Positions 17,146-25,553 of a stretch of 41,476 bases of DNA are shown here, one piece after another. The DNA is from Streptomyces sp. Ru73 (GTDB lineage: Bacteria; Actinomycetota; Actinomycetes; Streptomycetales; Streptomycetaceae), in contig NZ_PQSQ01000072.1 in the NCBI RefSeq assembly GCF_002920575.1, positions 1 to 41,476 on the forward strand. The letters run 5' to 3'. A program made the translations under genes and the position numbers. Under the pieces are notes generated by a model. That model did not search any database. It saw nothing but the letters and a program-made list of their open reading frames with translations, and was not told the origin of the DNA. Within the stretch, counting starts at the first letter, position 1. Each line of letters begins with the position of its first letter.

Positions 17146-17290
17146 TCACAGACGCCGTACGGCTCCCCCGGCGCTGCCGGGGTCGGCGAGAGGCACGTTG
17201 TCGGCGATGGTGTTGCCTTCGTAGTTGGCGCGGTAGCCGCGCAGCAGTGTGCGGGGTCGAGGAGACCGGGGCGGCTGTCGCATGTGGCGC
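17146..17290 (-). pseudogene. 3' remnant of an unidentified gene
   Basis: Minus-strand codons read PRTLLRGYRANYEGNTIADN, VPLADPGSAGGAVRRL and stop (TGA, complement of 17146-17148). The sequence looks like a genuine protein end, but the upstream part is lost and no start is present. A 7-base hairpin (17123-17145) directly follows the stop, as expected for a once-functional gene end. Family unknown. Confidence 0.35.
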
Positions 17291-17686
17291 GGCTCGGTCC
17301 CTTGGCGCGATCACCTGGGCAACTGCACCTCTGTGTTTCGGTGATACCCCACCGCCCCACCGCCAGCCCCTGAGTGACGTCAAACAAACCGACATCGGAA
17401 AGCCGGTCAGAAGGCGACTCCCACAGCCACCTCAAGACGACTCCCGCACAGAGATACAAAGCCAGGGTGGCTTTCTTCACGTGAAGCAGCAGCGATGGGG
17501 CAGGGGTGGAGCAGAGCAGCTGGCGGCCTTGAGTGCTGCGGATGTTCACCAGCGATGACCTCACCGGGCGGTGACGGCTCTTCGGCCACGCGGCTGTTGC
17601 GATCGGATCGGTGGTCGGTACGGGAGGGAGTTGCAGGCCCCAGGTGGTATCGGCGGCCGGGGCGAGGGGCGAGCAGAGCTCTGTGA

Positions 17687-19885
17687 TCAGTTGGCCGGAG
17701 TGGACGAGGAAAACTGTGGGGGTACGCCGGAAGAGCTGAGGGCGTAGGCGATGCCGGTGTCGGGGGCGGCGTGATGGCCGGCGTCGAACGCGCTCTGGTA
17801 GGCGTCGTTCCCGAGAAGACGGCGGGCCTGGGCCTCGCACTTCTCGCGGGCGGCCACGAGTTCGGGCTGGCCCACCTGCGGCACACCGAGGGTGTGCCAG
17901 ATCTGCTCGGCGCTGCCCAGGAGCCAGGCAGCCCGCTCGGCGTGCCCGGAGGCGACGGCCACGGAGGCCAGCAGGTCCACGACCAAGGCGATGCCGAGGC
18001 TGTCGTGCAGGCGACGCTTGCCCTCCAGGGCGGTGCGGGCATGGTCCGCAGCCTCCTCCGTGCGCCCCAGCCCGAGCGCGGCGAGGGCACGCATGTAGTG
18101 GGCCCAGGCGTGGGCCCAGGTCTCGCCGCACCGGGCGCACTCGGCACGCAGGTCATCGGCGACGGCCGCGGCATCGGCGAACTGCCCCAGGTGGACGTGA
18201 GCGAAGGCCCGGATGGTGCGTGCCAGGAACCAGCCCGCCCGGTAGCGCCCGCCGGCAGGCCGGGGCCCGGGTGCCGCGTCCAGCACTTCGGCCGTCTGTG
18301 TCATCCGGCCGTGCATCGTGAAGTCGGCGCCCTCCAGATAGGCGGCGGCGTACGGTGCGGACTCATCAATCTCCCCGGCCACGGCCGTTCGGAAGGTGCC
18401 GGCGACGCGGCCGAGGGTCTCGGCGTCCCCCTGGACGATGGCGATGAGGCCGGAGGCCCACAGGGCCTTGGCCCGGGCCGGCCCGGCCGCAGGGGCCAAG
18501 GCCAGGGCCCGGTCCAGATAGTGACGGCCCTCCTTGGAGAAACCGCAGGCGAACCAGAGGAACCACAGCTCCCCGCCCATCTCCAGTGCAGCGTGTCCGT
18601 CCTCTTCGGCGAGGCAGAAATCGAGCGCGGCGCGGAGGTTGGCGTGCTCGGTGACGGTCCGCTGGTGCCAGGCAATCTGGTCCGGCCCCATCCACGCGGC
18701 ATCCGCCCGGTGGGCCAGAGCCCGGTAGTGGTCCCGGTGCCGGCGGCACAGCTCGTCCTCCTCGCCCAGGTTGCAAAGCCAGCCGGCACCGTATTCGCGG
18801 AGGGTGTCCAGCATGCGGTACCGCTCCCCGCCGCCGGTGGGCCACCAGGTCAGGATCGACGTGTCGACCAGCGCCGTCAGCAGGGCGGGGATGCGCTCGG
18901 CAGCCAAAGCCGCGTCCGCGCACACCAGCCGGGCCGCCTCGGCGTCGAAGGACCCGGCGAAGACCGACAGCCGGGCCCACAGCAGCCGCTCGGCCGGGCT
19001 GCACAGCTGGTGACTCCAGCCGATCGCGGTCCGCAGGGCCTGATGCCACGGAGGCCCCTCCCCGCTCTGGCGGCCCCTCCCGGCCGAAGGCTGGGGCAGA
19101 AGCCGAGAGCTTGAGGGAGGCTCGGCCCCGTCGACCGCCTCGTCGGTCTCCCCCAGGACGGCGAACCGGTCGTCCAGCCGCTCGGTCAACTCCCCCACCG
19201 ACAGCTCACCCAGCCGGGCCGCGGCCAGCTCGATGGCCAGCGGCAGGCCCTCCAGACGACGGCTCAGCCGGACCAGCTCGGCCCGGCCCGCCTCGGAGAC
19301 CGTGAAGCCGGGGACGCTCTGGGCGGCGCGTTCGGCCAGCAGCACCACCGCATCCGCCTGCGCGGCCGCCGGATCGTCGGTCTCCGGGACCGGCAGCGGC
19401 TCGACCGTGATCACCTCCTCGCCGGGGGCGTCCAGGGGCCGGCGGCTGGTGGCCAGGATCCGCAGGCCCGGCGCGGCCCGTGCCAGCGCCTGGACGGTCA
19501 GAGCGCAGGCGTCGGCCAGGTGCTCGCAGGTGTCCAGAACCAGCAGCAGCTCCCGGTCCGCCAGGTAGTCGGCCAGTACATCGATCATCGGACGGGTGGT
19601 CTGGTCGGCCAACGGCAGCGCCTCGGCGAGGGTGTGCGCCAGCAGCTCGCCCTGACGCAGCGGTGAGAGTTCCACCAGCCACGCCCCGTCCCGGAAACGG
19701 GGTTGCATCGCGCGGGCGGCCTCCAGGGCGAGCCGGGTCTTGCCCACCCCGCCAACGCCTGTGAGAGTCACCAGCTGCGCCGTCCCCGCGAACAGCCGCA
19801 GGATTCCCCTCAGCTCCGTACGGCGGCCCACCATTCTCGTCTTCGCTGCCGGCAGGTTGCCCACCCGCTGCTGGTCACCGGTCAC
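17687..19885 (-). CDS. AfsR-like STAND ATPase without an evident output domain
   Basis: A 732-residue protein. GTG 19885 (MTGDQQRVGNLPAAKTRMVG) is chosen because GGGAAGGG lies six bases before it; longer upstream frames have no such signal. Walker A GVGGVGKT is at residues 43-50, then LLLVLDTCEHLADACALTVQ (Walker B), TSRRPLDAPGEEVITVEPLP, and RRLEGLPLAIELAAARLGEL. A low-complexity insert (PPSSSRLLPQPSAGRGRQ) interrupts the winged-helix part before RTAIGWSHQLCSPAERLLWA. The C-terminal half is TPR-like. Unlike the facing paralogue it has no LuxR helix-turn-helix, and no SARP domain precedes the ATPase. It may work through a partner protein. Confidence 0.85.
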   Translation of the reverse strand: MTGDQQRVGNLPAAKTRMVGRRTELRGILRLFAGTAQLVTLTGVGGVGKTRLALEAARAMQPRFRDGAWLVELSPLRQGELLAHTLAEALPLADQTTRPMIDVLADYLADRELLLVLDTCEHLADACALTVQALARAAPGLRILATSRRPLDAPGEEVITVEPLPVPETDDPAAAQADAVVLLAERAAQSVPGFTVSEAGRAELVRLSRRLEGLPLAIELAAARLGELSVGELTERLDDRFAVLGETDEAVDGAEPPSSSRLLPQPSAGRGRQSGEGPPWHQALRTAIGWSHQLCSPAERLLWARLSVFAGSFDAEAARLVCADAALAAERIPALLTALVDTSILTWWPTGGGERYRMLDTLREYGAGWLCNLGEEDELCRRHRDHYRALAHRADAAWMGPDQIAWHQRTVTEHANLRAALDFCLAEEDGHAALEMGGELWFLWFACGFSKEGRHYLDRALALAPAAGPARAKALWASGLIAIVQGDAETLGRVAGTFRTAVAGEIDESAPYAAAYLEGADFTMHGRMTQTAEVLDAAPGPRPAGGRYRAGWFLARTIRAFAHVHLGQFADAAAVADDLRAECARCGETWAHAWAHYMRALAALGLGRTEEAADHARTALEGKRRLHDSLGIALVVDLLASVAVASGHAERAAWLLGSAEQIWHTLGVPQVGQPELVAAREKCEAQARRLLGNDAYQSAFDAGHHAAPDTGIAYALSSSGVPPQFSSSTPAN

Positions 19886-20067
19886 GCGCGCCCTTCCCGA
19901 CCTCTGTGCACACCGCCCGCGCGGTCCACGCGCACAGTGTGCCGCCCCTTGCCACGCCGCATGCCGGCCGGAGAGAAAGTGATCGATGGCGACGAAAGGG
20001 CAACCGCGCCCGCACGGGAATGACAAGACCTGTGCGTGTTCTCACGCAGCGTCGGACCGCCCTCACC

Positions 20068-20193
20068 TCAAAACCGGTACGCGACCATCACCGCCACGGC
20101 CACTGTCATCGTGAGCAGTGCGAACGTGAGCAGCGCGGTGCGCAGCCGGGTCTCCCAGGGGGCGTGGGGGCTCCATGGCCGGTCTCGTGGCAC
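20068..20193 (-). CDS. Possible 41-residue membrane peptide
   Basis: From GTG 20193 the frame codes VPRDRPWSPHAPWETRLRTA followed by a hydrophobic helix LLTFALLTMTVAVAVMVAYR and a stop. The single-helix layout with Arg before it is typical of small membrane proteins. It sits between the phosphatase gene and the ATPase gene on the same strand. No clear ribosome binding site was found, so it may be a chance frame. Confidence 0.35.
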   Translation of the reverse strand: MPRDRPWSPHAPWETRLRTALLTFALLTMTVAVAVMVAYRF

Positions 20194-20284
20194 CTCGGGA
20201 CCGGCCAACGGCCCGCACGGTATCTCGGTACCGGTGACAGGTAGAGCCCGCGAGACGAACAGCGGGCCCGCCTCACCCCGCCGC

Positions 20285-21892
20285 TCAGACAGGTGCTGGG
20301 GTCTCGCCCGCTTCCTTGTCGGCGCCTCTTGTCCGGCAGGCCGGCTCGTGTGGGGCCGCTTCGGTGAGCAGAGTGAACCAGACCGTTTTGCCGGTGGTGG
20401 TGGGGCGGGTGCCCCAGGCATCAGCGAGGCTGCTGACCAGGATCAACCCGCGGCCGCTCTCCTCAGTACCCGCCGCCAGGCGGGCACGGGGCCGGGGCAT
20501 GCTGCGGTCGCTGATCTCCACGCCCAGTTCGCGGCTGCTGCGCCACACCCGCAGCCCGAGCGGCCCTTGCCCGTGCTGCACACCGTTGGTCAGGAGTTCG
20601 GAGGCCAGCAGCAGCGCGGTGTCGGCCAGCGCCGCCAGCCCCCAGGCGTACAAGTGCCCGCGCAGAAACCGCCGGCCGGCCGGGACGGAGAACGCCTGGC
20701 TGGGCAGTTCGGTCTGTGCGGTCTGCAGCGGCGCGGCGGGAAAGTCGACCAGGAGCAGGGTCACGTCATCGGCATAGACGGCGCTGTCCGGCAGCAGGGT
20801 GTGCAGGACGCGGTCAGCGGCTTCCTCCAGGTCACCGACGGTGGTGAAGACCTCCCCCAGCGTGCCGGCCAGCAGGTCCAGGCGGTGGTCCATGTCGCTG
20901 TGCGCGGTCTCCACCAGCCCGTCGGTGTACAGGGCCAGGGTGGCGCCGGCCCGCAACGGGATGCGCACCTGCTCGTGCGGCAGGCCGCCCACCCCCAGGG
21001 GAAGGCCGGTGGGCACCGGCAGCTGATGGACGGAGGCGTCCGGCTCGATGAGCAGGACCGGCAGGTGGCCGGCCGAGCACACCATCGCCTCGCCCAGCAC
21101 GGGGTCGGCTTCCAGGTAAACGCAGGTGACGAACTGCTCGGGCAGGTCGTGGGTGAACGCGTCCAGGGCCCGCATCAGCTCCCACGGCGGCAAGCCCGCC
21201 AGGGCCAGAGCGCGGGCCGCCGAGCGCAGTTGGCCCATCACCACGGCCGCGTCCAGACCGCGCCCCATCACGTCCCCGACGAAGATCCCTACCCGCCCGG
21301 CCCCCAAATCGATCAGGTCCAGCCAGTCCCCGCCCACTCCCTGCCCTTGCGTGGAAGGAAGGTAACGGCTGGCCGCCCGGGCTCCCGGGATCTGCTTCGA
21401 GGCGCCCATGAGGTGCAGGGCCAGGGAGATGTGCCGCTGCTGCGCGTGCAGTGCGGCCAGCTCCGCCTCGGCGCGTTTGCAGTCGGTGATGTCGCGCATG
21501 AGGGAGCAGGCGGAGGTGACGCTGCCGTCCCGGTTACGGATCGGCCACAACGACACGTCGATGTCCAGCACTTTGCCCGCGCACGTCACCCGCTGCGTTT
21601 CATAGTGCTCGATCCACTCGCCGCGGGCGATGCGCTCCAGCAGGCAGTCTTCCTCCTCCTTCAGGCCGGGAGGTACCAGCATCCCCACATGGCGGCCGAC
21701 CGCCTCGGCGGGGCTGTAGCCGAACAGCCGCTCCGCCGCCGCGTTCCAGAAGGTGATCTCCCCATCGACTCGCTTGATCAAAATCGCGTCCTGGGAGGAC
21801 TCCACCAGCTCACGAAACACATCCTGTTGGCCTCCGACGCCCCGCACCGGAGAGCGCCCCTGCCGCACCATGCCTGCTGCCATGAAGCGCAT
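20285..21892 (-). CDS. PAS-PP2C (SpoIIE) phosphatase with C-terminal anti-sigma-type kinase domain
   Basis: A 535-residue cytosolic protein in three parts. The PAS domain is at about 25-140 (FRELVESSQDAILIKRVDGE, FWNAAAERLFGYSPAEAVGR). The SpoIIE/PP2C phosphatase is at about 165-375 (GVGGDWLDLIDLGAGRVGIF, VGDVMGRGLDAAVVMGQLRS, ALYTDGLVETAHSD, YADDVTLLLVDF), with the metal-binding aspartates GDW, GDVMG and DD present. The HATPase/RsbW-like domain is at about 395-510 (LLLASELLTNGVQHG N-box, EESGRGLILVSSLADAWG). Such fusions control anti-sigma/anti-anti-sigma switches by dephosphorylating one partner and phosphorylating another. No separate STAS partner is seen nearby. Confidence 0.9.
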   Translation of the reverse strand: MRFMAAGMVRQGRSPVRGVGGQQDVFRELVESSQDAILIKRVDGEITFWNAAAERLFGYSPAEAVGRHVGMLVPPGLKEEEDCLLERIARGEWIEHYETQRVTCAGKVLDIDVSLWPIRNRDGSVTSACSLMRDITDCKRAEAELAALHAQQRHISLALHLMGASKQIPGARAASRYLPSTQGQGVGGDWLDLIDLGAGRVGIFVGDVMGRGLDAAVVMGQLRSAARALALAGLPPWELMRALDAFTHDLPEQFVTCVYLEADPVLGEAMVCSAGHLPVLLIEPDASVHQLPVPTGLPLGVGGLPHEQVRIPLRAGATLALYTDGLVETAHSDMDHRLDLLAGTLGEVFTTVGDLEEAADRVLHTLLPDSAVYADDVTLLLVDFPAAPLQTAQTELPSQAFSVPAGRRFLRGHLYAWGLAALADTALLLASELLTNGVQHGQGPLGLRVWRSSRELGVEISDRSMPRPRARLAAGTEESGRGLILVSSLADAWGTRPTTTGKTVWFTLLTEAAPHEPACRTRGADKEAGETPAPV

Positions 21893-22603
21893 TGCAGCAC
21901 ATCACATGCTGAATCAACCGACTTGCCCACTATTTGCTTCTCCAGAGCCAAAAGCAGCCATCAACAGAAACATCATGAACCTCCCATGACCAGTTGAGGC
22001 CATCTGTGCCCGGCCAGCCACACATCACAAGAGCCACTGCCACCTCTGGAACCCCTGGCGCCCCTGGCGCCCTGGCGCCCCATCGAACAATGGCGGTTGT
22101 GCGGGAGCACCGCCCCCCAGCGTCCCGCTCGAGGCGGCCCGCGTCGCCATGGGTGAACGCCGAGAACGTTCGCGAGTCGGGCGATGCATGGACTGGCCGA
22201 GGTGTACCGCGGAGACGCTGACGCCCATCGCGGGATGGGCCTCCACGGTGTGATCGAGTTCGGCAACAGGTGGGCTCTCTGCGCTGGCGTGCGCTGGCCC
22301 CGGAATGCGCCATCTCCGGAACAAGCGCACTCCGCCAGCACCGCTGAGCACGCTCGGCAGCTGCCCCACCTGCGCTGGCAGCGCCCCCGCCGACTCTTCC
22401 ACGTAAGCCACCCCGCCCGTCGGCCACCGGCCGACGTCCTGACCTGCCCAAGCCCTCGTGGCTGTTTTCGCAGGTCAGAAGCCCTCGCCACACTGCGGGT
22501 CAGCGGACCGGGTCAGCACCACCCCGTCGACGGCCCCCGACGTCGGCCCGGCTACCGACCAGCGCCCGCCCGTCATGCGTTGCGGGTCGGCAGGAAGTCC
22601 GCA

Positions 22604-22660
22604 CCCTCGGAACGCCCCCTGAAACGCATCCCCGAAGCACCCCCCGAAACGCACCCCCAA
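22604..22660 (+). promoter_or_regulatory. Phased direct repeats upstream of the monooxygenase operon
   Basis: GAA triplets preceded by C-tracts recur at 22610, 22621, 22634 and 22646, with a weaker CAA at 22658: CCCTCGGAA, CCCCTGAA, CCCCGAA, CCCCCGAA, CCCCCAA. Spacing is 11-13 bases, one helical turn each. The same kind of repeat occurs at 30204-30269 before a P450 gene, in the same orientation relative to its gene. It resembles direct-repeat activator sites in layout. Confidence 0.5.
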
Positions 22661-22724
22661 TTCGTCGGCGGGATTCCCGAAGCCGAGCCGAGCCCGTGTG
22701 CTGGTCGGGCACCTCGCACCGCTA

Positions 22725-22744
22725 AACGTGACCCATATCACGTT
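22725..22744. promoter_or_regulatory. Inverted repeat in the monooxygenase promoter region
   Basis: AACGTGA (22725-22731) and TCACGTT (22738-22744) are exact inverted repeats with a 6-base spacer, about 150 bases before ATG 22897. A TetR-type repressor site is plausible; the operon faces a TetR gene. Confidence 0.5.
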
Positions 22745-22896
22745 ACCGGCGGTATCTGGAACAGCGTGTCGCAGGTACATTGCGGGAACGCAACAGCTGT
22801 GGAACCACGCGTAAACAGTCGTCAGTGTCCCGAGCGGCGGCGGCCCCGCATCTGACTCGATCAGGGCCCCGCCAGCGAGAGTGAGGACCTCCACCC

Positions 22897-24426
22897 ATGG
22901 AGCAGCAGCACGTCGACGTCCTGGTCATCGGCGCCGGCATATCCGGCATCAGCGCCGCGTCCCGCGTCCTGCGCGACGAGCCCGGCGCGTCGCTCGTCGT
23001 GCTCGAGCGCCGCGCCCGGGTCGGCGGCACCTGGGACCTCTTCCGGTACCCCGGGATCCGCTCCGATTCCGACATGCCCACCTTCGGCTTCGGCTTCCGC
23101 CCCTGGCGCGACGCGCGCATCCTCGCGGACGGCGCGCAGATCCGGCAGTACGTCGAGGACGCCGCCGCCGACCGTGGCGTGCTGGAACGCATCCGCTTCG
23201 GCCGCCGAGCGATCAGCGCCGACTTCTCGCACAGCACCGGCCGGTGGGCGGTGGAGGTCGAGGACGAGGCCACCGGCGAGCGCGAGTCGTACAGTGCCGG
23301 CTATCTCATCGGCGCGACCGGCTACTACGACTACGACCGGCCGTACCGCCCGCGGTTCCCCGGCGAGGAGGACTTCCAGGGCACCCTGGTCCACCCGCAG
23401 CACTGGCCGGAGGACCTCGACTACAAGGACAAGCGCGTGGTCGTCATCGGCTCCGGCGCCACCGCCATCACGCTGCTGCCCGCGATGGCCGACGAGGCCG
23501 CCAGCGTCACGATGTTGCAGCGCTCGCCCACCTACGTCCTCACCCTGCCCAAGGTCGACCCGCTCACCTCCGTGCTGCAGAAGGTGCACGCCCCGGCCCG
23601 GCTCACGTACAAGATTGTCCGGGCCCGCAACATCGCGCTGCAGCGCGGAAGTTACGCCTTCTGCCGCAGGTACCCGCGCCTCGCCCGCAAGGCGCTGCTC
23701 GGCCTCGTACGGGTGCAGGCCGGCAAGGGCGTCGACATGCGCCACTTCAGCCCGCACTACAAGCCCTGGGACCAGCGCCTTTGCGTGGTCCCCGGCGGCG
23801 ACCTGTTCAAGGCGCTCAAGAGCGGCAAGGCAGCCATCGCCACCGACCACATCGACACCTTCACCGCCGACGGCATCCGCCTGAAGTCCGGCGAGGAGCT
23901 GAAGGCCGACATCGTCGTCACCGCCACCGGCCTGAGCGTCCGCCTCATGGGCGGCATGGACCTCTCCGTCGACGGCCGCCCCGTGGACGTCAAGAACCGC
24001 GTCCTCTACAAGGCCGTCATGCTCGAGGGTGTCCCCAACATGTCGCTCGTCATCGGGTACACCAACGCCTCCTGGACCCTCAAGGCGGACCTCGCGGCCG
24101 ACTACACGGCCCGCCTGCTGGCCCACATGCGCCGCAACGGCCACGACATCGCCACCCCGGTGGCCTCCGACGGCGACCGCTCCGAGTTCTCCGTCATGGG
24201 CGAGGCACTGACGTCCGGCTACATCGCCCGGGCCAACGAGGTCATGCCGCGCCAGGGCACCCGCGACCCGTGGCGGCTGTGGAACAACTACTACCGCGAC
24301 CGCGCCATGCTCCAGGACGCCCCCATCGAGGACGAGCCGCTGCGCTTCGAGAAGGCAACCGGAACGGCCGCAGCAGCCGCAGCGGCCGCTGGCGCCGAAA
24401 CCCCGGAAACGACTCGCGCGGCCTGA
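22897..24426 (+). CDS. Flavin monooxygenase of Baeyer-Villiger type (class B)
   Basis: A 509-residue protein from ATG 22897. The FAD motif GAGISG is at residues 12-17, followed by ERRARVGGTWDLFRYPGIRS. The Baeyer-Villiger fingerprint FxGxxxHxxxWP is intact at residues 159-170 (FQGTLVHPQHWP), and the NADPH motif GSGATA is at 184-189. Length and motifs fit the EtaA/MymA group. Enzymes of this group insert oxygen into ketones or oxidise N/S atoms using NADPH. The C-terminus carries an alanine run unlike the family. It is the first gene of an operon with the diiron oxygenase (105-base gap) and ferredoxin reductase genes. In mycobacteria related genes answer to TetR regulators, as may happen here. 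Confidence 0.9.
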   Translation: MEQQHVDVLVIGAGISGISAASRVLRDEPGASLVVLERRARVGGTWDLFRYPGIRSDSDMPTFGFGFRPWRDARILADGAQIRQYVEDAAADRGVLERIRFGRRAISADFSHSTGRWAVEVEDEATGERESYSAGYLIGATGYYDYDRPYRPRFPGEEDFQGTLVHPQHWPEDLDYKDKRVVVIGSGATAITLLPAMADEAASVTMLQRSPTYVLTLPKVDPLTSVLQKVHAPARLTYKIVRARNIALQRGSYAFCRRYPRLARKALLGLVRVQAGKGVDMRHFSPHYKPWDQRLCVVPGGDLFKALKSGKAAIATDHIDTFTADGIRLKSGEELKADIVVTATGLSVRLMGGMDLSVDGRPVDVKNRVLYKAVMLEGVPNMSLVIGYTNASWTLKADLAADYTARLLAHMRRNGHDIATPVASDGDRSEFSVMGEALTSGYIARANEVMPRQGTRDPWRLWNNYYRDRAMLQDAPIEDEPLRFEKATGTAAAAAAAAGAETPETTRAA

Positions 24427-24530
24427 CGGACCGGTGTCTCCGGCCGGCGGGCCGGGGCACACCGGCAGCCGCACGGATTCCTCCGCGCACCCCCGCCTCC
24501 CGCCTCTCCCCCAAAAAATCGAGGACGAAG

Positions 24531-25499
24531 ATGTCTGCGAACCTGACCCGGAAGGTGTACGACGAGCGCCTGCGGACCTTGTCCGAGGGCTCCGTCAACG
24601 TCAACTTCAACGCCTTCATCGACATCAAGTGGGACGACCCCGAGTTCGCCGTGGACACCAGCGATCCGCGCTGGGTGCTGACCTCGGCGGACGCCCTGGG
24701 CGCCCATCCCTGGTACCAGGAGCAGCCGCTCGAGACGCAGATCCGGATCGGGATCTGGCGCTGGGCGGTCATCGCCAAGGTGGGCATGCAGTTCGAGAAC
24801 CTGCTGATGCGCGGAGCGCTGGACTACATCTACCAACTGGGCAATCAGAACCCGGAGTTCAGGTATCTCACCCACGAGATCACCGAAGAGACCCACCACA
24901 CCCAGATGTTCCAGGAGCTGGTCAACCGCACCGGCGTGAACACCGCGGGCGGCAAGCGCTGGTTCCGTCAGCTCAGCCGCGTACTGCCGCTGTTCGGCTC
25001 GCTCTACCCCGAGGCGTTCTTCACCGGCATCCTGGCCGGTGAGGAGCCCATCGACCACCTGCAGAAGGGGGCGCTGCGCAGCGGTGAGCCGGTGCATCCG
25101 CTCCCGCAGCGGATCATGCAGATCCACATCGCCGAAGAGGCCCGGCACATCTCCTTCGCGCACGAGTTCCTGCGGCTGCGCGTCCCGAACTACGGCAAGG
25201 CCCGCCGCGGCGCCCTGTCCGTTCTCTTCCCGGTGATCATGCGCGTGCTGTGCGACGTCATCATGATCCCCGACCGGAAGTCCGCAGCGGAGGTCGGCAT
25301 CCCGGCCTGGGTGATCAAGGACGTCTTCTGGAAGTCCGAGGCCGGCGAGAAGATGCTCCGCAACCTCTTCTCCGACGTGCGGATGCTGGCCGAGGACATC
25401 GGCCTGATGAACAAGGTGTCCCGCTCGGTGTGGCGGGCCCTGCGCATCGACGGCCGCCCCGCGCGCTTCCGCGGCGAGCCCGCCGTGCATGCCGACTGA
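24531..25499 (+). CDS. AurF-like diiron oxygenase (ferritin-like fold)
   Basis: A 322-residue protein from ATG 24531 behind GAGGACGAAG. The carboxylate/histidine ligands of a diiron four-helix bundle are visible: Glu89 (QFEN), ExxEExHH at 116-123 (EITEETHH), Glu171/Glu172 (LAGEEPID), and HIAEEARHISFAH at 199-211. This is the pattern of AurF-type oxygenases, which convert aromatic amines to nitro compounds or hydroxylate unactivated positions. A companion reductase is needed; the next gene encodes one. The Mycobacterium fprB neighbour Rv0885 has the same arrangement as far as I recall. The substrate is unknown. Confidence 0.85.
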   Translation: MSANLTRKVYDERLRTLSEGSVNVNFNAFIDIKWDDPEFAVDTSDPRWVLTSADALGAHPWYQEQPLETQIRIGIWRWAVIAKVGMQFENLLMRGALDYIYQLGNQNPEFRYLTHEITEETHHTQMFQELVNRTGVNTAGGKRWFRQLSRVLPLFGSLYPEAFFTGILAGEEPIDHLQKGALRSGEPVHPLPQRIMQIHIAEEARHISFAHEFLRLRVPNYGKARRGALSVLFPVIMRVLCDVIMIPDRKSAAEVGIPAWVIKDVFWKSEAGEKMLRNLFSDVRMLAEDIGLMNKVSRSVWRALRIDGRPARFRGEPAVHAD

Positions 25500-25553
25500 G
25501 CGCCCGCGCGCCGCGTACCCCTTGCACTGAATCCGAACGGAGACCCGCCCGCC

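Larger units (their letters stand above)
16926..17686. other. 760-base gap between the two convergent ATPase genes
   Basis: It contains a short minus-strand gene remnant (17146-17290) with a hairpin after it, and otherwise only unsupported frames. The two flanking genes both end into this gap. Confidence 0.4.
21893..22896. other. One-kilobase intergenic region with phased repeats and a palindrome
   Basis: Its left end (about 21895-21990) is unusually AT-rich and probably carries the phosphatase promoter. A short GGCGCCCCT-type repeat lies near 22055-22085. The right end holds the CCC(T/C)GAA direct repeats (22604-22660) and a 7-base inverted repeat (22725-22744) upstream of the monooxygenase gene. 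Frames on both strands lack domains. Confidence 0.5.

Noticed and set aside
20036..21997. A 653-codon open frame on the plus strand
   Set aside because: Shadow of the PAS-SpoIIE-HATPase gene; its composition is repetitive (GQ, QAQ, VHV) and it has no domain.
22025..22411. Minus-strand frame of 128 codons (MAYVEESAGALPAQVGQLPS)
   Set aside because: No ribosome binding site, mixed composition and low-complexity end; considered non-coding.
22881..24530. Long plus-strand frame leading into the diiron oxygenase gene
   Set aside because: It overlaps the monooxygenase gene in the wrong frame and is Arg/Pro-rich; the real start at 24531 has a ribosome binding site.
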